Shown: positions 9,599 through 17,193 of the stretch, piece after piece
How the letters are laid out: the number at the start of each line of letters is the position of its first letter
Numbering within the stretch: the first letter of the stretch is position 1
Assembly (NCBI GenBank): GCA_016793325.1
Contig: JAEUKI010000053.1
Coordinates: 1-63,610, forward strand
Length of the DNA stretch: 63,610 nucleotides
Reading direction: 5' to 3'
Source: Myxococcales bacterium
GTDB lineage: Bacteria; Myxococcota_A; Polyangia; Polyangiales; Ga0077539
Notes under the pieces: generated by a model
The model's input: the letters and a program-made list of their open reading frames with translations, nothing else
Told to the model about the DNA's origin: nothing
The model's database searches: none
Position numbers and translations under genes: made by a program

Positions 9599-10081
9599 TT
9601 AGAACCGTCCCTCGAGGATCGCGTTGCGGTGCGAAAACTCGTACCCGAGCGCGCCCGCGGCGAAGCCTCCGATGGGGACCATCAGGCCGAGGAGCTTTCC
9701 GATGAGGGCCCACTGCGCGTTGCCTCGCCCGCCCATCGCGTGACCGACGCCCGTCACGATCAACGGCGGAACGATCACGCTCAACCCGATCCCCGTCGCG
9801 ATCAGCGCGATCTGCGCCTCGAGCGAAAACGACTGCGGCGACGCGAGCACCGGCGCCGCGAACGCGAAGGTGAACACCAAGCTCGAGCCCACATCGACGC
9901 CGATGAGCGCCCACAATCGCTGCGTGTCGCGCTCGCGGCGCAACGCCGAGTCCCCCTCGCTCGGACCGAGCACGCTCGTGTCTCTCATGGGTGGCGGTGG
10001 CGGAGGGGCGCTCTGCGCAAACGCCGCCGTGGGCAACGAGAGCGAGAGCCCGAAGAGCGCTGCTCGCAACGGGGACTTCAT
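9599..10081 (-). CDS. Small exported/membrane hypothetical protein
   Basis: 160 residues. Residues 1-22 look like a signal peptide ending AFAQ, followed by a Pro-rich stretch (APPPPPPM). Two or three hydrophobic segments follow: LIGVDVGSSLVFTFAFAAPV, then IALIATGIGLSVIVPPLIV, then LLGLMVPIGGFAAGALGYE. It is probably an inner-membrane protein of unknown role. The Met at 10081 is chosen because it begins the signal peptide. The GC-rich inverted-repeat element starts about 100 bp upstream. Confidence 0.65.
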   Translation of the reverse strand: MKSPLRAALFGLSLSLPTAAFAQSAPPPPPPMRDTSVLGPSEGDSALRRERDTQRLWALIGVDVGSSLVFTFAFAAPVLASPQSFSLEAQIALIATGIGLSVIVPPLIVTGVGHAMGGRGNAQWALIGKLLGLMVPIGGFAAGALGYEFSHRNAILEGRF

Positions 10082-10181
10082 CGAGGTGCGCGACGCTAGC
10101 ACCAATGGGGAGATCGGGCGCGGCAGCGAGCGGGGGTGGGCGCGGTGAGCGAATCGGTGGAGCCCAGAGCTGCGAGGCGCA

Positions 10182-10461
10182 GCCCCCACCGGCGCTGCCG
10201 CGCGCCCCGCCCCCACGTAGTGAGGGCGGGGCTTTGCATTGTGTAGAGTGCTGCGATTGGACTGACAGGTTGATTGTATGGGCTTTTGCACAGCGAGGGC
10301 CGCTCGTCGCTCGATCGATGTCTATGCTCGACGGCGAGCGTGACCGCATGCAGCCAAGGCACACGCAATCAACCTGTGAGTCGAATTACAACGACTTCGC
10401 ATTGCGAAGCCCCGCCCTCACTACGTGGGGGCGGGGCGCGCGGTAGCGCGGGTGGGGGCTC
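10182..10461. repeat. GC-rich inverted-repeat element, family A copy 1
   Basis: The left arm (10182-10240) reads GGCGCTGCCGCGCGCCCC, then a hairpin CCCCGCCC...GGGCGGGG enclosing CACGTAGTGA, then TTTGCATTG. The right arm (10396-10461) is its inverse. The 155-bp middle is not palindromic. It aligns along its whole length, with roughly four of five bases equal by eye, to the middle of the element at 38806-39088 in the opposite orientation. A solo arm remnant lies at 10529-10556. It sits between two genes transcribed away from it on its left and toward it on its right. A non-autonomous mobile element or a structured RNA are both possible. Confidence 0.8.
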
Positions 10462-10595
10462 CGAAGTCTTCGCTTTCCGCAGCGGCGATGCGTCCGATCG
10501 CGATGTGTCCCGTTGTCATCACGACGTGGGCGGCAGCGCGGGTGGGGGCCCCGCCCCGTTCACGCGCTCGCAGTCCCCCTTTGCACGCCGCGGTG

Positions 10596-11447
10596 CTAGG
10601 CGGCTTCGGCGTAGATCCCGCGCAGGTCGGCGAGCTGGGCTTCGAGCTTCTTGCGGGCGCGGGCTTCGAGCTGGCGGGCGCGCTCGCGGGAGACCCCGAG
10701 CTTGCGGCCGAGCTCGGCGAGTGAGAGCTCTTCGTCGCTCATGATGCGCTGCTCGACGATGAAGCGCTCGCGGGGATCGAGGCGGGCGACCGCAGCGCGG
10801 ACGCGGAGGTCGTAGACGTTTTGGCGTTCGGCCGAGGCGTACTGCTCGTCGGCGGGCGCCGTCGCGTCCGGAAGGAGATCCGCGCGGGTCGCGTCGCCGT
10901 CGTTGAACACAGGGACGTCGAGCGAGACGTCGCGGGCGTCGAGGCGCTGGAGCAAGGGCTCGAGCTTCTCGACGGACATCTGGAGCTTCTCAGCGAGCGC
11001 GGCCATCGCCTCGTCGCGGTCGTGAACGACGTTGGAGATGCGCGCTCGCTCGCGGCGGAGCTGGAAGAACAGCTTCGAGCGCAAGGGGCCCGAGCCTGCG
11101 CCGACGAGGCTCCACGAGCGAATCACGTAGTTGAGGACGTAGGCGCGGATCCAGTAGGCCGCGTAGGTGACGAAGCGCGTTCCCTTGTACGGGTCGAACT
11201 TCTCGAGCGCGGTCGCGAGGCCGACGTTGCCCTCGGCGACGAGCTCGGGCATCGGGAGCCCGTAGCGCTTGTACTGCCGCGCGACCGACAGGACGAAGCG
11301 GAGGTTGCTCTCGACGAGCTTGGTGCCCGCGGCCCGGTCGCCGGCGCGGTAGCGCACCGCGAGCTCGTGCTCTTCTTCGCGCGAGAGCACCTCGGTGCTG
11401 CGCACGCGCTGCATGAATCCGTTCACTGCAAGGTCGTTGTCGCTCAT
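10596..11447 (-). CDS. RNA polymerase sigma-70 family factor, RpoH/SigC-like
   Basis: 283 residues with regions 2, 3 and 4 and no region 1.1. Region 2 has LVESNLRFVLSVARQYKRYG, then LVAEGNVGLATALEKFDPYKG, then RFVTYAAYWIRAYVLNYV, the core- and -10-binding segment. Region 4 has AVARLDPRERFIVEQRIM and the helix-turn-helix ELGRKLGVSRERARQLEARA. Size and motifs fit heat-shock/alternative sigma factors of the RpoH group, which in myxobacteria are used in development and stress. The Met at 11447 gives the usual N-terminus; the frame upstream is not sigma-like. It is divergent from the beta-propeller protein gene across a 430-bp region. Confidence 0.88.
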   Translation of the reverse strand: MSDNDLAVNGFMQRVRSTEVLSREEEHELAVRYRAGDRAAGTKLVESNLRFVLSVARQYKRYGLPMPELVAEGNVGLATALEKFDPYKGTRFVTYAAYWIRAYVLNYVIRSWSLVGAGSGPLRSKLFFQLRRERARISNVVHDRDEAMAALAEKLQMSVEKLEPLLQRLDARDVSLDVPVFNDGDATRADLLPDATAPADEQYASAERQNVYDLRVRAAVARLDPRERFIVEQRIMSDEELSLAELGRKLGVSRERARQLEARARKKLEAQLADLRGIYAEAA

Positions 11448-11876
11448 GGCTCGGTCGCTCCGTTCGACGAGATGCGCGAGCGGGGGGATCCGTCGCGCGG
11501 GCGTCGTCACAATCGGGAGGGGGAAGCTCTGTCCTTCGACAGCCAACCGACCGAGAGGGGAAACTCTTCCGGAGGGATGGGAACTCCCGACGGCGACACC
11601 GCGTCCGTCGTGTCGATAGTCAGTACGCACGACCTCGTTGCGTAAAAGCCCCCGCGACGTGAAGTAGTTTGAAGCGTGTGAAGGACTGTGAAGCGCTGGT
11701 ATTTCAGCGGTATTTCAGCGGTCCTTTCACCGCTCTCGCCGCGGTGGAGCGAGCACCCTGGCGGACGAGCTAGTGACCGAGTCGACCGATCGTATAGGTC
11801 GCACCTGACCGAATGGGGAGTGGGCCTGTGAAGAAAGTTGGCGGAGGGGTCGGAGGGCCGTTGCTACCCTCGTCGG
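11448..11876. other. Divergent intergenic region with a short direct repeat
   Basis: About 430 bp separate the sigma factor gene from the next gene on the other strand. Near 11695-11735 the unit GGTATTTCAGC occurs twice in tandem, followed by GGTCCTTTCACCGC. This could be a regulatory site for either gene. I do not see a convincing gene in this stretch, and no promoter box I would defend. Confidence 0.4.
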
Positions 11877-13682
11877 GTGTCGGCATCGAAGAGCACCACC
11901 ACCGTCGCGGCGAGCGCGCTTTCGGTATGGGGCGAGCGCGCGTTTCGTCTAGGTGGCGAAGTGTTCTCGGCGCAGAGCGCTGCGCTGTCCCACGACGGCG
12001 AGTCCCTCTTCGTCGCGGTCAACGAACGTGTGTGTGAAATCAACACGAGCGACGGCTCGCTGCGGCGGCGCTTGCGCTCGTCCGTCGGCTTCGTCTCGCA
12101 CCTCGCCGTGGCAGACGCGGACACGCTCGTCGTCTCGGCGGGGGACTCTGTTCGGTGGATCTCGCTCTCGCAGGACGCCGTGATCGCTTCGCGAGAGCGC
12201 GCTGGGTTTCAAGTGCTCTCGCTCGCGGCCACCGCAGCGCGCCCGCGCGCGTGCGCGATCGGCGCGCCTTCGCACAACTACAGCGGCTCGATCGTGTGGC
12301 TCTTGGACACGAGCGCGAGCGACGCGGCCTCGACGCTCGTTCGCTGCGAGCTTCCTCCAGCGAGGCTCTCCGTGGGGCAGGGGATGTCCTACTCCGCGGA
12401 CGGCAGCGAGGTCGTTGTCGTCACCAACCGCGCGGTGTTTCGCTTCGACGCGCGGAGCGGAGCGCTCTTGGCCACGACGCTCGACACCGCGGCGGCGTTC
12501 GGTTCGTCCGTGACAATCGTCGGAGCGCTTCGGCTCGACGATCGACGCTTGCTCGTCGCGACCAACTCGCCGAGCCTCGCGTTGATCGATCTGCGGGAGG
12601 GCACCGTGCTGGTCGAGCGTCCATTCGCCGAGGAGAATCGTTGGTTTCTCGACGGGCTCTCGCTCGCGGGCCCCACGCGCAGCGGTGAGGTGCTCGTGTC
12701 GAGCGGCGGTGCGCTTCACGTGATCTCGATCGACACGCTCGAGCCGCGAGCCTCGCTCCGCGACGAGGCGCTGCTTTCGAAGCCGGGAAGTCCGCTGTCG
12801 GTCCTCGTGGACGCGCGTCGCGATCGAGCGTTCGTGGTGGACCTGCGCGGCGCGATCCACCGCGTCGACACGGGGGCCTCCCCGCGCATCGAGCTCACCC
12901 CGCGCTGCGGAACCCTTCGTTCTCTCTGGTTTCGGGGCGAGACGATCGTCGTCGATCGCTGCGACTCGCCGACCGAGCGCGTCGATTCGAGTACGGGTGC
13001 GTCGAGCTACGACCCGTTCGAGCCGTCGGCGCCGTCCTCGCAGACGAGAGCGCCGAGAGAGCCCACCGCGAGCTTGTTTCTCGAGGGCGAGCGATGGACC
13101 TACGACGAGACGTACTCGTACCTGCGCGGGCCGGGCTGCGAGGTGTACGTCCCGAAGGCGAAGGGCGTCGGGTGGATCACGGTCGCGCCGTCCAAGCGCG
13201 TTGCGTTTCTCTCGCGTCGCGGCGAAGCGATCGTGGTGGACCTCGAGGCGCGCGCCGAGCGCGGGCGCTTCAAGTGGCGAGGCTCGTACGGCGGAGCGTT
13301 GGTCTCGGACGCGGACTTGATTGTGTGGGGCGACACGGGCGTCCGCTGGCTCACGCTCGCGCCCGAGGGGATCACCGAGGTCGCACGAGGACCGAAGAGC
13401 TACCTCCAAAACGCCGCTGTCTCCCGCGACGGAACGCGCGTCGCCGCGGTCGACTCGTTCGGCCGCCTCTCGATCGTCACGCGCGAGAACCACTGGCCCA
13501 TCGAGTGGCCCGAGCCGCTCGGCGATCGATGCGCGCTCGCGTGGTCCGAGGACGGCCGCCGGCTCGCCGTCGTCGATCGAAGCGCCGCAGTGTGCGTGCT
13601 CGACGTGGAGGCGGCGATCGCAGCGAGCGAAGCGAGAGCAGCGGGCGGGGCGAAGGCACCGAGGCGCGTGCGGCGAAAGTGA
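11877..13682 (+). CDS. Beta-propeller-like protein of unknown function
   Basis: 601 residues counted from the GTG at 11877. An in-frame TTG at 11838 is possible, and there is no clear ribosome site for either, so the start is uncertain. The sequence is a succession of short beta-strand blocks with WD/PQQ-propeller character (ALSHDGESLFVAVNERVCEI, VWLLDTSASDAAST, RVAAVDSFGRLSIV, LAWSEDGRRLAVVDRSAAV). No signal peptide or catalytic motif is visible, so it is probably a cytoplasmic scaffold. It ends just before a GC-rich inverted-repeat element. Confidence 0.7.
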   Translation: MSASKSTTTVAASALSVWGERAFRLGGEVFSAQSAALSHDGESLFVAVNERVCEINTSDGSLRRRLRSSVGFVSHLAVADADTLVVSAGDSVRWISLSQDAVIASRERAGFQVLSLAATAARPRACAIGAPSHNYSGSIVWLLDTSASDAASTLVRCELPPARLSVGQGMSYSADGSEVVVVTNRAVFRFDARSGALLATTLDTAAAFGSSVTIVGALRLDDRRLLVATNSPSLALIDLREGTVLVERPFAEENRWFLDGLSLAGPTRSGEVLVSSGGALHVISIDTLEPRASLRDEALLSKPGSPLSVLVDARRDRAFVVDLRGAIHRVDTGASPRIELTPRCGTLRSLWFRGETIVVDRCDSPTERVDSSTGASSYDPFEPSAPSSQTRAPREPTASLFLEGERWTYDETYSYLRGPGCEVYVPKAKGVGWITVAPSKRVAFLSRRGEAIVVDLEARAERGRFKWRGSYGGALVSDADLIVWGDTGVRWLTLAPEGITEVARGPKSYLQNAAVSRDGTRVAAVDSFGRLSIVTRENHWPIEWPEPLGDRCALAWSEDGRRLAVVDRSAAVCVLDVEAAIAASEARAAGGAKAPRRVRRK

Positions 13683-13690
13683 AGGCGATG

Positions 13691-13980
13691 GAGCCCAGAG
13701 CCGCGGAGGGCGCCCCGAGAGAGCGGCCCCCACCCGGCGCTGCCGCGCGCCCCGCCCCCGCCTGAACGGCAGGGGCGGGGCTTCGCATGGTGTCAGCGAA
13801 ATTCCAAGCCCGACGCGCGTCGCGAGACTCACTGCGCGGCGGTTACACGATTATGGACACACAAAACCAAGCCCCGCCCCTGCCGTTCAGGCGGGGGCGG
13901 CGCGCGCGGCAGCGCCGGGTGGGGGCCGCTCCGCGCGGCAGCGCCGGGTGGGGGCCGCTCTCTCGGGCCGCGCAGCTCTG
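13691..13980. repeat. GC-rich inverted-repeat element, family B copy 1
   Basis: The outer arms GAGAGAGCGGCCCC / GGGGCCGCTCTCTC enclose the arm core GGCGCTGCCGCGCGCCCC. An internal hairpin CCCCGCCCC...GGGGCGGGG surrounds GCCTGAACGGC. The right arm (13868-13929) is followed by a second, partial copy (13933-13969). The short middle starts GTCAGCGAAATTCC and aligns, in the same orientation, with the middle of the element at 40561-40799. It lies immediately after the stop of the upstream gene, so it may also act as a transcription terminator. Confidence 0.8.
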
Positions 13981-14027
13981 CGCTGTGCATCGCCTTTCGA
14001 GACACCCTTTTCATCGAGACGCGCGCC

Positions 14028-14774
14028 CTATGCGCGAACGAGCGTGGCGACGAGGGCAGAGAGGTCCCGGGGCGATCCTCGTTCGAGCGCTGCGCGGACG
14101 AGCGCTTCGCACGCGAGGTCGTCGTCTGTGTGCTCGCGGAGCGTGGCTTCGATGAGCGAAGGCTCGAGCACGTCGGTGATCCCGGGGGTGACGAGCACGT
14201 AGCGATCGCCTTGCACCGCGGGTAGCAGCACGGTGTCGACCCTGCGGGTTGTGTTTGCGCTTCTGGGAAAGTTGGGACCGAGGCTGTTGACGACCACGTT
14301 GGTCAGCGTGCGCATGAGCTCGGTTGCTCGTTTCGAGTAGTTGCCGACGCGTTGAAGTTCACTGCGCAAATCGTGGGCGAACGTGAGCTGCTCGATTTGT
14401 TGCTCTCGAACGGCGAACGACGCGGTGAGGCCGGCGTGCGCGAGCGCGACGTGCGGACCGACGCAGGCCAACACGTCGATGCTCACGCCGAACGTGTACG
14501 CCACGCTCTTGTCGTTGAGCGCCCACAAGCGCTCGTCCAGCGCGCTCACGTGTGCGCGGAGCGCGTCGTCTTCGCGCTCGGGCTCCGTCGGTTCGAAGGG
14601 GGTCTTCTCGAAGAACGCGCACGTCTCGTGAGCCCCGACTTCGCTGACGCCCTGGCCGCCCATCGCGTCGAACAGCGCGCACACGGATCCGCGCGGGTCG
14701 ATGTAGACGCCCACGCCGAGCCACTTGCGTTCGAGGCCCGGTTGAACGCGGCTCGCGGCGCGAAGGCGAAGCAT
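14028..14774 (-). CDS. PP2C-like protein phosphatase domain protein, copy 1
   Basis: 248 residues resembling a divergent PP2C/SpoIIE-type phosphatase. ALFDAMGGQGVSEVGAHE replaces the usual DGMGG region, LACVGPHVALAHAG occupies the place of the GDSR strand, and GDRYVLVTPGITDVLEPSLI followed by ACEALVRAALERGSPRDLSALVATLV is the characteristic C-terminal part. Several metal-binding Asp residues of active PP2Cs are not obvious, so activity is doubtful. It is a tandem paralogue of the next minus-strand gene (15003-15746), with near-identical C-termini. The start MLRLRAASRV is shared by both copies, as is the upstream block (on this strand GTGCAAGAGTG). Confidence 0.7.
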   Translation of the reverse strand: MLRLRAASRVQPGLERKWLGVGVYIDPRGSVCALFDAMGGQGVSEVGAHETCAFFEKTPFEPTEPEREDDALRAHVSALDERLWALNDKSVAYTFGVSIDVLACVGPHVALAHAGLTASFAVREQQIEQLTFAHDLRSELQRVGNYSKRATELMRTLTNVVVNSLGPNFPRSANTTRRVDTVLLPAVQGDRYVLVTPGITDVLEPSLIEATLREHTDDDLACEALVRAALERGSPRDLSALVATLVRA

Positions 14775-14805
14775 GCGCGCGGCACTCTTGCACAATCGTC
14801 GCGAC

Positions 14806-14860
14806 CGTGGCGACGGAGTTCGAGGTGTCCCACCACGCGTGCTCGCAGCCCGAGTGCTGG
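14806..14860 (+). pseudogene. Remnant of the 15828-16301 lipoprotein gene
   Basis: About 55 bp match bases 16130-16190 of the downstream lipoprotein gene: CGTGGCGACGGA, then a GTGT block, then CCACGCGTG and TCGCAGCC. Translated, MATEFEVSHHACSQPE parallels VATDGEVYRHACSQPG. The remnant sits in front of PP2C-like copy 1 exactly as the intact gene sits in front of copy 2. The whole phosphatase-plus-lipoprotein pair was therefore probably duplicated and this lipoprotein copy then lost most of its sequence. Confidence 0.55.
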
Positions 14861-14939
14861 AAGAACGCGCCCCGTGTGTTCCCTCCTCGGCGTCCGGGCG
14901 CCTTGGCCCGTGACGCCCCGCCGCACACGGCGCCCATGC

Positions 14940-14997
14940 GCATGCACTCGTTGCATGCGCTCGCCGCCGGCGCCCGATGCACTCGTTGCATGCGCTC
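14940..14997. repeat. Two direct copies of a 21-bp unit with palindromic core
   Basis: ATGCACTCGTTGCATGCGCTC occurs at 14942-14962 and 14977-14997. The first copy extends to the hairpin GCATGCA-CTCGT-TGCATGC. They lie within a few bases of the stop codon of PP2C-like copy 2 (minus strand). A related sequence, GAGCGCATGCAACGAG, lies just after the stop of the second helicase gene at 44.45 kb. A terminator or processing element is plausible. Confidence 0.6.
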
Positions 14998-15002
14998 ACC
15001 CG

Positions 15003-15746
15003 CTACGCTCGAACGAGCGTCGCGACGACGACCGAGATCCCCTCTCTCGATCCCGCGTCGAGCGCTGCGCGCACGAGCGCTTCGCACGCGAGCTCGTCGT
15101 CGGGGTGCTCGCACAGCGTGGCTTCGATGAGCGAAGGCTCGAGCACGTCGGTGATTCCGGGGGTGACGAGCACGTAGCGATCGCCTTGCACGGCGGGGAG
15201 CAGCACGGTGTCGACCCTGCGGGTCGTGTTTGCGTCTCGGCGAAAGCTGGGACCGATGGCGTTGACGACGACGGTTCGATAGCGCGGCGACGCGTATGCC
15301 TCGGGTACGTCGCTGCCCAGACGCTGAAATTCTCTCGGCAAATTGTGGGCGAACGTGAGCTGCTCGAGCTGTTGGTCTCGGACGGCGAACGCGATGGTGG
15401 TGCCGACGTGCGCGAGCGCGACGTGCGGACCGAAGCACGCCAACAGCTCGACGCTCACGGCGAAGTTGTACGCCGCGTTCTCTTGGTTGGGCGCGCACAA
15501 GTGCTGATCGAGCGCGCGCACGAACGCGCGGAGCGCGTCGTCTTCGCGTTCGGAGTCTGTCGGTTCGAACGGGGTCGTTTCGAAGAACGCGCGCGTCTCG
15601 CGACCCCCGACCTCGGTGAATTCGATTCCGGCCAACGTGTCGAACAGCGCGCACATCCGCCCACGCGGCTCGGTGAACGCGCCATGTCCGCGCAACGCGG
15701 GTGCGGCGCCCCATTGAACGCGGCTCGCGGCGCGAAGGCGAAGCAT
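15003..15746 (-). CDS. PP2C-like protein phosphatase domain protein, copy 2
   Basis: 247 residues, paralogous along its whole length to the 14028-14774 product. The segment VDTVLLPAVQGDRYVLVTPG is identical, and the N-terminus MLRLRAASRVQ is nearly so. The middle differs more (LACFGPHVALAHVGTTIAFA; LGSDVPEAYASPRYRTVVVN). As in copy 1, the acidic metal ligands of typical PP2C enzymes are hard to find. It is divergent from the lipoprotein gene at 15828, with about 80 bp between them that includes the conserved upstream block of copy 1. Confidence 0.7.
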   Translation of the reverse strand: MLRLRAASRVQWGAAPALRGHGAFTEPRGRMCALFDTLAGIEFTEVGGRETRAFFETTPFEPTDSEREDDALRAFVRALDQHLCAPNQENAAYNFAVSVELLACFGPHVALAHVGTTIAFAVRDQQLEQLTFAHNLPREFQRLGSDVPEAYASPRYRTVVVNAIGPSFRRDANTTRRVDTVLLPAVQGDRYVLVTPGITDVLEPSLIEATLCEHPDDELACEALVRAALDAGSREGISVVVATLVRA

Positions 15747-15827
15747 CCGCGCGTCACTCTTGCACGATTGCGTTCGGCTCGCTGCGATTGCGTGAGAACG
15801 CGCTTCGGCAGCGCCCAATGACAACGC

Positions 15828-16301
15828 ATGAGCCATTCGGACAGCGCTTCGGCCTCGGGTTCTACGCGGTTTCTCTCGGTCGTTCGCTCGTTGGCCGCGG
15901 TCGCGACCGTGGCCACTGCGCACTGCGGGACGGACGTCGCGCCGTTGTCGGGCGGAGACGGCGGGCCGGTGGACGCGCGGGCCGCCGAGGCGAGCGCAGT
16001 GGATGTGGCGCCCAGCGAAGCGCTCCAGGATGTGTGCAACGGTGAGTGGGGGGTGTTGCAGCCGGCGGCGGTGCTGTTGGACGGCGTGACGAGCTCCGAC
16101 GGCTCGTGCGCGTTTCTGATGGAAGGGCGCGTGGCGACGGACGGCGAAGTGTACCGCCACGCGTGTTCGCAGCCGGGACTCGCGTGCGAGGGGAGCAGGT
16201 TGGGCGTTCGGTGCGTGGCTGTGGCGTGCAGCGATCGACCGGGCGAAGTGCGTTGGTACTGGCGCGGAAGCGGCGGACCGCTCGCGCCGCCCGAGTGCTG
16301 A
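15828..16301 (+). CDS. Predicted small Cys-rich lipoprotein
   Basis: 157 residues. The N-terminal region carries a hydrophobic stretch ending AVATVATAHCG, a likely lipobox with Cys at about 33, followed by an Asp/Ala-rich linker. The C-terminal half has six further Cys (for example HACSQPGLACEG and CVAVACSDRPG), suggesting disulfides outside the membrane. It is divergent from PP2C-like copy 2. No known family. Confidence 0.65.
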   Translation: MSHSDSASASGSTRFLSVVRSLAAVATVATAHCGTDVAPLSGGDGGPVDARAAEASAVDVAPSEALQDVCNGEWGVLQPAAVLLDGVTSSDGSCAFLMEGRVATDGEVYRHACSQPGLACEGSRLGVRCVAVACSDRPGEVRWYWRGSGGPLAPPEC

Positions 16302-16360
16302 GCGAGCGGGGGCGCCAGCAAGCGGCCGCGCACTGTGCTTCGCAGACCCTGTCAGCGAGT

Positions 16361-16523
16361 GATCTCGAGCTAGCTCCGCAGGCGTTCTCACTCGCGCTCG
16401 AACTGAGGCACGTGTGTTGTTGCGCGAGGGAGCTTCGGATCGCCTGCAAATGTGCAGGTAGAGTTCGAACGGCTCTTCTCTCGAAGTTCGAGCGCGAGCG
16501 AGAACGCCTGCCGAGATAGATCG
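16361..16523. repeat. Inverted-repeat element of about 160 bp
   Basis: The left arm 16361-16405 (GATCTCGAGC, then GCAGGCGTTCTCACTCGCG, then CTCGAACT) pairs with the right arm 16485-16523 with only a few mismatches. The 80-bp middle shows no gene. It sits between the lipoprotein gene and the methyltransferase tail. The sequence just outside the left arm contains CTGTCAGCGA, similar to the motif seen in the other palindromic families. Confidence 0.65.
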
Positions 16524-16662
16524 CTCGAGGGGGCCCAGTGATGTCTTCGAGGCACCGTGCGCGGCTGCTCGCCGCCGCGCTCCGCTCGGTTGCTGATGCA
16601 CGTGGCGCCTTCACTCGGGATCGCGAGTGGCGTAGTCTCCGTGGTCGCGGGCGGCGCTCGGG

Positions 16663-17193
16663 ATGAAGACAGCGAATACAGACTCGACAGTGGTGGCGCG
16701 CTCGCGAACAAGCGCGAGCGAGATCGAGCGGGTGATCGCGGTGCGCGGTCTCGCGACGGGGATCGGTGCTCAGCGGGCGAAGTACATGGTCGACGAAAGA
16801 GTGGGGCTCACGATCGGGTACAACCGGCTGATGGGCCGTGGGTGCACCGAGGAGCGGATCGTGGCGCTGCGGGCGATGCACGAAGCGATGGATCGCGCGG
16901 TGCTGCGGGCGTATGGGTGGGAGGACTTGGCGCAGCGGGTTCCGCCGTATTGTGCGAGCGGGGAGGCGGACAAGCGGGCGATGGAGGCGTTCGAGAGCGA
17001 GGTCATCGAGCGGCGGATTGGGCGGGGCGGGAAGCGGGCGGGGGAGGAGCGGGTGTTGGGGATTGGGAAGAGTGAGAAGAAGGAGAAGGGGAAGAAGGCG
17101 GCTGGGAGCGAGATTGGGGCGAAGAGTGCGAAGAAGAAGGGCGCGGAGGGTCAAGCAGAGTTGGATGCGAGCGGAGGGACGGACGACACATGA
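16663..17193 (+). CDS. Truncated C-terminal tail of a type IIG (Eco57I/MmeI-like) methyltransferase
   Basis: 176 residues. The segment TIGYNRLMGRGCTEERIVAL followed by AMHEAMDRAVLRAYGWEDL is the conserved tail of large type II restriction-methylation proteins (Arg-x-Leu-His-x2-Met-Asp-x-Ala-Val-Leu...Tyr-Gly-Trp). The catalytic methyltransferase (NPPY) and nuclease regions are missing. The C-terminal 50 residues are a Lys/Glu/Gly-rich low-complexity tail with unusually G-rich codons. The gene starts with a plausible ATG and overlaps the next gene by 4 bp (ATGA), so it is still part of a transcription unit. It is either a decayed remnant or a retained domain reused with the helicase. Confidence 0.6.
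   Translation: MKTANTDSTVVARSRTSASEIERVIAVRGLATGIGAQRAKYMVDERVGLTIGYNRLMGRGCTEERIVALRAMHEAMDRAVLRAYGWEDLAQRVPPYCASGEADKRAMEAFESEVIERRIGRGGKRAGEERVLGIGKSEKKEKGKKAAGSEIGAKSAKKKGAEGQAELDASGGTDDT

Noticed and set aside
10182..10461. Insertion sequence with transposase
   Set aside because: The element is too short and its only frame is about 40 codons of unknown meaning; no DDE or Y1 motif is present.
11877..13682. PQQ-dependent dehydrogenase
   Set aside because: Propeller-like blocks are present, but no signal peptide, no PQQ-binding vicinal Cys and no catalytic residues are visible.
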